Of a stretch of DNA of 64,000 bases, positions 54,807-64,000 are shown one piece after another. A program made the position numbers and the translations under genes. This stretch comes from Aplectana chamaeleonis (taxonomy: Eukaryota; Nematoda; Chromadorea; Rhabditida; Cosmocercidae), in contig JAPDOI010000174.1 in the NCBI GenBank assembly GCA_029168955.1, positions 620,001-684,000 of the forward strand, given 5' to 3'. The notes under the pieces are model-generated. The model worked only from the letters and a program-made list of their open reading frames with translations, did not search any database and was not told where the DNA came from. The first letter of the stretch is position 1. Each line of letters opens with the position of its first letter.

Positions 54807-57800
54807 GGGTTCAAACTGATTCCCACCCCCGACATACCCGATACACGATAGATTTAGCCTCCACGCAGGGGATTTCCTCCCTTGAGCGACGGTGCAGCCG
54901 CAGGCTGCACCGTCCACATAGGGTTCAAACTGATTCCCACCCCCGAAATACCCGATACACGATAGATTTAGCCTCCACGCAGGGGATTTCCTCCCCTGAG
55001 CGACGTCCACATAGGGTTCAAACTGATTCCCACCCCCGAAATACCCGATACACGATAGATTTAGCCTCCACGCAGGGGATTTCCTCCCTTGAGCGACGGT
55101 GCAGCCGCAGGCTGCACCGTCCACATAGGGTTCAAACTGATTCCCACCCCCGAAATACCCGATACACGATAGATTTAGCCTCCACGCAGGGGATTTCCTC
55201 CCTTGAGCGACGGTGCAGCCGCAGACTGCACCGTCCACATAGGGTTCAAACTGATTCCCACCACCGACATACCCGATACACGATAGATTTAGCCTCCACG
55301 CAGGGATTTCCTCTCCGGAGCGACGGTGCAGCCCCAGGCTGCACCGTCCACATAGGGTTCAAACTGATTCCCACCCCCGACATACCCGATACACGATAGA
55401 TTTAGCCTCCACGCAGGGGATTTCCTCCCTTGAGCGACGGTGCAGCCGCAGGCTGCACCGTCCACATAGGGTTCAAACTGATTCCCACCCCCGACATACC
55501 CGATACACGATAGATTTAGCCTCCACGCAGGGGATTTCTCCCTGAGCGACGGTGCAGCCGCAGGCTGCACCGTCCACATAGGGTTCAAACTGATTCCCAC
55601 CCCGAAATACCCGATACACGATAGATTTAGCCTCCACGCAGGGGATTTCCTCCCTGAGCGACGGTGCAGCCGCAGGCTGCACCGTCCACATAGGGTTCAA
55701 ACTGATTCCCACCCCGAAATACCCGATACACCATAGATTTAGCCTCCACGCAGGGGATTTCCTTCCCTGAGCGACGGTGCAGCCGCAGGCTGCACCGTCC
55801 ACATAGGGTTCAAACTGATTCCCACACCCCCGAAATACCCGATACACGATAGATTTAGCCTCCACGCAGGGGAGTTCCTCCCTTGAGCGACGGTGCAGCC
55901 GCAGACTGCACCGTCCACATAGGGTTCAAACTGATTCCCACCACCGACATACCCGATACACGATAGATTTAGCCTCCACGCAGGGGATTTCCTCCCTTGA
56001 GCGACGGTGCAGCCGCAGGCTGCACCGTCCACATAGGGTTCAAACTGATTCCCACCCCCGACATACCCGATACACGATAGATTTAGCCTCCACGCAGGGG
56101 ATTTCCTCCCTTGAGCGACGGTGCAGCCGCAGGCTGCACCGTCCACATAGGGTTCAAACTGATTCCCACCCCGAAATACCCGATACACGATAGATTTAGC
56201 CTCCACGCAGGGGATTTCCTCCCTTGAGCGACGGTGCAGCCGCAGGCTGCACCGTCCACATAGGGTTCAAACTGATTCCCACCCCCGAAATACCCGATAC
56301 ACGATAGATTTAGCCTCCACGCAGGGGATTTCCTCCCCTGAGCGACGGTGCAGCCGCAGGCTGCACCGTCCACATAGGGTTCAAACTGATTCCCACCCCG
56401 AAATACCCGATACACGATAGATTTAGCCTCCACGCAGGGGATTTCCTCCCTTGAGCGACGGTGCAGCCGCAGGCTTCACCGTCCACATAGGGTTCAAACT
56501 GATTCCCACCCCGAAATACCCGATACACGATAGATTTAGCCTCCACGCAGGGATTTCCTCCCTTGAGCGACGGTGCAGCCGCAGGCTGCACCGTCCACAT
56601 AGGGTTCAAACTGATTCCCACCCCCGAAATACCCGATACACGATAGATTTAGCCTCCACGCAGGGGATTTCCTCCCTTGAGCGACGGTGCAGCCGCAGGC
56701 TTCACCGTCCACATAGGGTTCAAACTGATTCCCACCCCACGAAAAACCCGATGCACGATAGATTTAGCCTCCACGCAGGGATTTCCTCCCCTGAGCGACG
56801 GTGCAGCCGCAGGCTGCACCGTCCACATAGGGTTCAAACTGAATCCCACCCCCGAAATACCCGATACACGATAGATTTAGCCTCCACGCAGGGGATTTCC
56901 TGCCCTGAGCGACGGTGCAGCCGCAGGCTTCACCGTCCACATAGGGTTCAAACTGATTCCCACCCCCGAAATACCCGATGCACGATAGATTTAGCCTCCA
57001 CGCAGGGGATTTCCTCCCTTGAGAGACGTGCAGCCGCAGCCTTCACCGTCCCCTTAGGGTTCAAAGTGATTCCCACCCCGGAAGTACCCGATACACGATA
57101 GATTTAGCCTCCACCCAGGGGATTTCCTCCTTTGAGCGACGGTGCAGCCGCAGGCTGCTCCGTCCACATTGGGTTCAAACTGATTCCCACCCCGAAATAC
57201 CCGGGATACACGATAGATTTAGCCTCCACGCAGGGGATTTCCTCCCTGAGCGACGGTGCAGCCGCAGGCTGCACCGTCCACATAGGGTTCAAACTGATTC
57301 CCACCCCGAAATACCCGATACACGATAGATTTAGCCTCCACGCAGGGGATTTCCTCCCCTGAGCGACGGTGCAGCCGCAGGCTGCACCGTCCACATAGGG
57401 TTCAAACTGATTCCCACCCCGAAATACCCGATACACGATAGATTTAGCCTCCACGCAGGGGATTTCCTCCCCTGAGCGACGGTGCAGCCGCAGGCTGCAC
57501 CGTCCACATAGGGTTCAAACTGATTCCCACCCCCGAAATACCCGATACACGATAGATTTAGCCTCCACGCAGGGGATTTCCTCCCTTGAGCGACGGTGCA
57601 GCCGCAGGCTGCACCGTCCACATAGGGTTCAAACTGATTCCCACCCCCGAAATACCCGATACACGATAGATTTAGCCTCCACGCAGGGGATTTCCTCCCC
57701 TGAGCGACGGTGCAGCCGCAGGCTGCACCGTCCACATAGGGTTCAAACTGATTCCCACCCCCGAAATACCCGATACACGATAGATTTAGCCTCCACGCAG

Positions 57801-60800
57801 GGGATTTCCTCCCCTGAGCGACGGTGCAGCCGCAGGCTGCACCGTCCACATAGGGTTCAAACTGATTCCCACCCCGAAATACCCGATACACGATAGATTT
57901 AGCCTCCACGCAGGGGATTTCCTCCCCTGAGCGACGGTGCAGCCGCAGGCTGCACCGTCCACATAGGGTTCAAACTGATTCCCACCCCGAAATACCCGAT
58001 ACACGATAGATTTCGCCCCCAGGCAGGGGATTTCCTCCCTGAGCGACGGTGCAGCCGCAGGCTGCACCGTCCACATAGGGTTCAAACTGATTCCCACCCC
58101 CGAAATACCCGATACACGATAGATTTAGCCTCCACGCAGGGGATTTCCTCCTGAGCGACGGTGCAGCCGCAGGCTGCACCGTCCACATAGGGTTCAAACT
58201 GATTCCCACCCCGAAATACCCGATACACGATAGATTTAGCCTCCACGCAGGGGATTTCTCCCCTGAGCGACGGTGCAGCCGCAGGCTGCACCGTCCACAT
58301 AGGGTTCAAACTGATTCCCACCCCGAAATACCCGATACACGATAGATTTAGCCTCCACGCAGGGGATTTCCTCCCTGAGCGACGGTGCAGCCGCAGGCTG
58401 CACCGTCCACATAGGGTTCAAACTGATTCCCACCCCGAAATACCCGATACACGATAGATTTAGCCTCCACGCAGGGGATTTCCTCCCTGAGCGACGGTGC
58501 AGCCGCGCAGGCTGCACCGTCCACATAGGGTTCAAACTGATTCCCACCCCCGAAATACCCGATACACGATAGATTTAGCCTCCACGCAGGGGATTTCCTC
58601 CTGAGCGACGGTGCAGCCGCAGGCTGCACCGTCCACATAGGGTTCAAACTGATTCCCACCCCCGAAATACCCGATACACGATAGATTTAGCCTCCACGCA
58701 GGGGATTTCCTCCCTTGAGCGACGGTGCAGCCGCAGGCTGCACCGTCCACATAGGGTTCAAACTGATTCCCACCCCCGACATACCCGATACACGATAGAT
58801 TTAGCCTCCACGCAGGGGATTTCCTCCCTTGAGCGACGGTGCAGCCGCAGGCTGCACCGTCCACATAGGGTTCAAACTGATTCCCACCCCCGAAATACCC
58901 GATACACGATAGATTTAGCCTCCACGCAGGGGATTTCCTCCCCTGAGCGACGTCCACATAGGGTTCAAACTGATTCCCACCCCCGAAATACCCGATACAC
59001 GATAGATTTAGCCTCCACGCAGGGGATTTCCTACCTTGAGCGACGGTGCAGCCACAGGCTGCACCGTCCACATAGGGTTCAAACTGATTCCCACCCCCGA
59101 AATACCCGATACACGATAGATTTAGCCTCCACGCAGGGGATTTCCTCCCTTGAGCGACGGTGCAGCCGCAGGCTGCACCGTCCACATAGGGTTCAAACTG
59201 ATTCCCACCCCCGAAATACCCGATACACGATAGATTTAGCCTCCACGCAGGGATTTCCTACCTTGAGCGACGGTGCAGGCGCAGGCTGCACCGTCCACAT
59301 ACGGTTCAAACTGATTCCCACCCCGAAATACCCGATACACGATAGATTTAGCCTCCACGCAGGGGATTTCCTCCCGAGCGACGGTGCAGCCGCAGGCTGC
59401 ACCGTCCACATAGGGTTCAAACTGATTCCCACCCCCGAAATACCCGATACACGATAGATTTAGCCTCCACGCAGGGGATTTCCTCCCTTGAGCGACGGTG
59501 CAGCCGCAGGCTGCACCGTCCACATAGGGTTCAAACTGATTCCCACCCCCGAAATACCCGATACACGATAGATTTAGCCTCCACGCAGGGGATTTCCTCC
59601 CCTGAGCGACGGTGCAGCCGCAGGCTGCACCGTCCACATAGGGTTCAAACTGATTCCCACCCCCGAAATACCCGATACACGATAGATTTAGCCTCCACGC
59701 AGGGGATTTCCTACCTTGAGCGACGGTGCAGCCACAGGCTGCACCGTCCACATAGGGTTCAAACTGATTCCCACCCCCGACATACCCGATACACGATAGA
59801 TTTAGCCTCCACGCAGGGGATTTCCTCCCTTGAGCGACGGTGCAGCCGCAGGCTGCACCGTCCACATAGGGTTCAAACTGATTCCCACCCCCGAAATACC
59901 CGATACACGATAGATTTAGCCTCCACGCAGGGGATTTCCTACCTTGAGCGACGGTGCAGCCACAGGCTGCACCGTCCACATAGGGTTCAAACTGATTCCC
60001 ACCCCCGACATACCCGATACACGATAGATTTAGCCTCCACGCAGGGGATTTCCTCCCTTGAGCGACGTTGCAGCCGCAGGCTGCACCGTCCACATAGGGT
60101 TCAAACTGATTCCCACCCCCGAAATACCCGATACACGATAGATTCAGCCTCCACGCAGGGGATTTCCTCCCTTGAGCGACGGTGCAGCCGCAGGCTGCAC
60201 CGTCCACATAGGGTTCAAACTGATTCCCACCCCCGAAATACCCGATACACGATAGATTTAGCCTCCACGCAGGGGATTTCCTCCCTTGAGCGACGGTGCA
60301 GCCGCAGGCTGCACCGTCCACATAGGGTTCAAACTGATTCCCACCCCCGAAATACCCGATACACGATAGATTTAGCCTCCACGCAGGGGATTTCCTCCTG
60401 AGCGACGGTGCAGCCGCAGGCTGCACCGTCCACATAGGGTTCAAACTGATTCCCACCCCGAAATACCCGATACACGATAGATTTAGCCTCCACGCAGGGG
60501 ATTTCCTCCCTTGAGCGACGGTGCAGCCGCAGGCTGCACCGTCCACATAGGGTTCAAACTGATTCCCACCCCCGAAATACCCGATACACGATAGATTTAG
60601 CCTCCACGCAGGGGATTTCCTCCTCTGAGCGACGGTGCAGCCGCAGGCTGCACCGTCCACATAGGGTTCAAACTGATTCCCACCCCCGAAATACCCGATA
60701 CACGATAGATTTAGCCTCCACGCAGGGGATTTCCTTCCCTGAGCGACGGTGCAGCCGCAGGCTGCACCGTCCACATAGGGTTCAAACTGATTCCCACCCC

Positions 60801-63800
60801 TGAAATACCCGATACACGATAGATTTAGCCTCCACGCAAGGGATTTCCTCTGAGCGACGGTGCAGCCGCAGGCTGCACCGTCCACATAGGGTTCAAACTG
60901 ATTCCCACCCCGAAATACCCGATACACGATAGATTTAGCCTCCACGCAGGGGATTTCCTCCCCTGAGCGAAGGTGCAGCCGCAGGCTGCACCGTCCACAT
61001 AGGGTTCAAACTGATTCCCACTCCCGAAATACCCGATACACGATAGATTTAGCCTCCACGCAGGGGATTTCCTCGCTTGAGCGACGGTGCAGCCGCAGGC
61101 TTCACCGTCCACATAGGGTTCAAACTGATTCCCATCCCCGAAATACCCGATACACGATAGATTTAGCCTCCACGCAGGGGATTTCCTCCCTTGAGCGACG
61201 GTGCAGCCGCAGGCTGCACCGTCCACATAGGGTTCAAACTGATTCCCACCCCCGAAATACCCGATACACGATAGATTTAGCCTCCACGCAGGGATTTCCT
61301 CCCCTGAGCGACGGTGCAGCCGCAGGCTGCACCGTCCACATAGGGTTCAAACTGATTCCCACCCCCGAAATACCCGATACACGATAGATTTAGCCTCCAC
61401 GCAGGGGATTTCCTCCCCTGAGCGACGGTGCAGCCGCAGGTTGCACCGTCCACATAGGAGTTCAAACTGATTCCCACCCCCGAAATACCCGATACACGAT
61501 AGATTTAGCCTCCACGCAGGGGATTTCCTCCTGAGCGACGGCTGCAGCCACAGGTCACCGTCCACATAGGGTTCAAACTGATTCCCACCCCGAAATACCC
61601 GATACACGATAGATTTAGCCTCCACGCAGGGGATTTCCTCCTGAGCGAAGTTGCAGCCGCAGGCTGCACCGTCCACATAGGGTTCAAACTGATTCCCACC
61701 CCCGGAATGCCCGATACACGATAGATTTAGCCTCCACGCAGGGGATTTCCTCCCTTGAGCGACGGTGCAGCCGCAGGCTGCACCTTCCACATAGGGTTCA
61801 AACTGATTCCCACCCCCGAAATACCCGATACACGATAGATTTAGCCTCCACGCAGGGGATTTCCTCCCCTGAGCAATGGTGCAGCCGCAGGCTGCACCGT
61901 CCACATAGGGTTCAAACTGATTCCCACCCCCGACATACCCGATACACGATAGATTTAGCCTCCACGCAGGGAATTTCCTCCCCTGAGCGACGGTGCAGCC
62001 GCAGGCTGCACCGTCCACATAGGGTTCAAACTGATTCCCACCCCCGAAATACCCGATACACGATAGATTTAGCCTCCACGCAGGGGATTTCCTCTCCTGA
62101 GCGACGGTGCAGCCACAGGCTGCACCGTCCACATAGGGTTCAAACTGATTCCCACCCCCGAAATACCCGATACACGATAGATTTAGCCTCCACGCAGGGA
62201 ATTTCCTACCTTGAGCGACGGTGCAGCCGCAGGCTGCCCCGTCCACATAGGGTTCAAACTGATTCCCACCCCCGAAATACCCGATACACGATAGATTTAG
62301 CCTCCACGCAGGGGATTTCCTCCCTTGAGCGACGGTGCAGCCGCAGGCTGCACCGTCCACATAGGGTTCAAACTGATTCCCACCCCCGAAATACCCGATA
62401 CACGATAGATTTAGCCTCCACGCAGGGGATTTCCTCTCCTGAGCGACGGTGCAACCGCAGGCTGCACCGTCCACATAGGGCTCAAACTGATTCCCACACC
62501 CGACATACCCGATACACGATAGATTTAGCCTCCACGCAGGGGATTTCCTCCCTGAGCGACGGTGCAGCCGCAGGCTGCACCGTCCACATAGGGTTCAATC
62601 TGATTCCCACCCCCGAAATACCCGATACACGATAGATTCAGCCTCCACGCAGGGGATTTCCTCCCATGAGCGGCGGTGCAGCCGCCGGCTGCCCCGTCCA
62701 CATAGGGTTCAAACTGATTCCCACTCCCGAAATACCCGATACACGATAGATTTAGCCTCCACGCAGGGGATTTCCTCCCTTGAGCGACGGTGCAGCCGCA
62801 GGCTGCACCGTCCACATAGGGTTCAAACTGATTCCCACCCCCGAAATACCCGATACACGATAGATTTAGCCTCCACGCAGGGGATTTCCTACCTTGAGCG
62901 ACGGTGCAGCCACAGGCTGCACCGTCCACATAGGGTTCAAACTGATTCCCACCCCCGAAATACCCGATACACGATAGATTTAGCCTCCACGCAGGGGATT
63001 TCCTCCCCTGAGCGACGGGGCAGCCGCAGGCTGCACCGTCCACATAGGGTTCAAACTGATTCCCACCCCCGAAATACCCGATACACGATAGATTTAGCCT
63101 CCACGCAGGGGATTGCCTCCATTGAGCGACGGTGCAGCCGCAGGCTGCACCGTCCACATAGGGTTCAAACTGATTCCCACCCCGAAATACCCGATACACG
63201 ATAGATTTAGCCTCCACGCAGGGGATTTCCTCCCCTGAGCGACGGTGCAGCCGCAGGCTGCACCGTCCACATAGGGTTCAAACTGATTCCCACCCCCGAA
63301 ATACCCGATACACGATAGATTTAGCCTCCACGCAGGGGATTTCCTCCCCTGAGCGACGTCCACATAGGGTTCAAACTGATTCCCACCCCCGGAATGCCCG
63401 ATACACGATAGATTTAGCCTCCACGCAGGGGATTTCCTCCCTTGAGCGACGGTGCAGCCGCAGGCTGCACCGTCCACATAGGGTTCAAACTGATTCCCAC
63501 CCCCGAAATACCCGATACACGATAGATTTAGCCTCCACGCAGGGATTTCCTCCTGAGCGACGGTGCAGCCGCAGGCTGCACCGTCCACATAGGGTTCAAA
63601 CTGATTCCCACCCCGAAATACCCGATACACGATAGATTTAGCCTCCACGCAGGGATTTCCTCCTGAGCGACGGTGCAGCCGCAGGCTGCACCGTCCACAT
63701 AGGGTTCAAACTGATTCCCACCCCGGAATGCCCGATACACGATAGATTTAGCCTCCACGCAGGGGATTTCCTCCCTTGAGCGACGGTGCAGCCACAGGCT

Positions 63801-64000
63801 GCACCGTCCACATAGGGTTCAAACTGATTCCCACCCCCGACATACCCGATACACGATAGATTTAGCCTCCACGCAGGGGATTTCCTCCCCTGAGCGACGG
63901 GGCAGCCGCAGGCTGCACCGTCCACATAGGGTTCAAACTGATTCCCACCCCCGACATACCCGATACACGATAGATTTAGCCTCCACGCAGGGGATTTCCT
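54807..64000. repeat. 114-bp satellite, main block (about 80 monomers, continues past window)
   Basis: Head-to-tail 114-bp units, highly similar, with variants of 1-4 bp in the C-runs, GAAATAC/GACATAC alternatives and a TT/CT choice before GAGCGACG. Each monomer contains the 12-bp-stem hairpin GACGGTGCAGCC/GGCTGCACCGTC with loop GCA. Three monomers (near 55006, 58952, 63360) lack 21 bp covering it. As 114 is divisible by three, long frames persist on both strands; they are not evidence of a gene. The array reaches base 64000 unbroken. Confidence 0.97.

Noticed and set aside
58532..63925. Long minus-strand open frames (up to 569 codons) in the 114-bp satellite as a repetitive protein gene
   Set aside because: The monomer is 38 codons long and by chance lacks stops in several frames on both strands; frames break wherever a C-run changes length, so there is no selection for one frame.
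54807..64000. CRISPR-like array
   Set aside because: Units are contiguous 114-bp near-identical monomers without unique spacers, and the setting is eukaryotic.

Overview
The window looks like repeat-rich nematode DNA, most likely a clade V (strongylid, hookworm-like) nematode. The evidence is a Tc3-like element, a Tc5-like element with the nematode-typical CTNAG target, an RTE-1-type retrotransposon, CR1-like retrotransposons, and short introns with GTRAGT donors and TTTCAG-type acceptors. Family assignments come from reading translated motifs, not from a search. No intact conserved housekeeping gene was found; nearly all recognisable coding sequence belongs to broken transposable elements.

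Layout. 0.1-1.7 kb: Tc3-like DNA transposon with a broken transposase. 2.7-4.4 kb: 5'-truncated CR1-like relic (family A) carrying a 278-bp MITE. 5.1-24.4 kb: a giant inverted repeat with two ~9.2-kb arms (5102-14306 and 15160-24383) around an 853-bp non-palindromic spacer. Each arm holds the same mirrored set: MITEs, the 3' end of a repeated multi-exon unit, a short stub of retrotransposon family E, and a near full-length CR1-like family A element nested in the 3' UTR of another CR1-like element (family B). 25.3-26.0 kb: 42-bp minisatellite carrying TGACGTCA, interleaved with two TIR elements. 26.4-35.8 kb: three paralogous minus-strand units (B, A, C) with conserved exon-intron signals and signal-peptide-like first exons. 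Each is preceded by a GGCGTCG-rich motif array, and a 2.8-kb TIR element separates units A and C. 36.1-38.2 kb: foldback elements. 38.3-41.6 kb: RTE-type retrotransposon bounded by a 12-bp target-site duplication and disabled by at least three frameshifts. 41.7-42.4 kb: foldback element. 43.1-46.1 kb: 3,011-bp Tc5-like transposon whose 449-bp inverted repeats each contain a tRNA-like sequence. 46.3-48.8 kb: MITEs, a 36/43-bp minisatellite, and a CA-rich microsatellite split by a MITE. 48.9-51.3 kb: CR1-like fragments. 51.8 kb to the window end: a 114-bp satellite (about 86 monomers seen), interrupted by a twin-primed non-LTR insertion (family E, 52525-54806).

How it fits together. Element boundaries and target-site duplications give an insertion history. 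Family A went into family B before the large inverted duplication. MITEs went into CR1, microsatellite and gene-unit sequence. Family E inserted into an existing satellite array. The two least explained features are the large palindrome with unique spacer and the possible small secreted-protein gene family at 26-36 kb.
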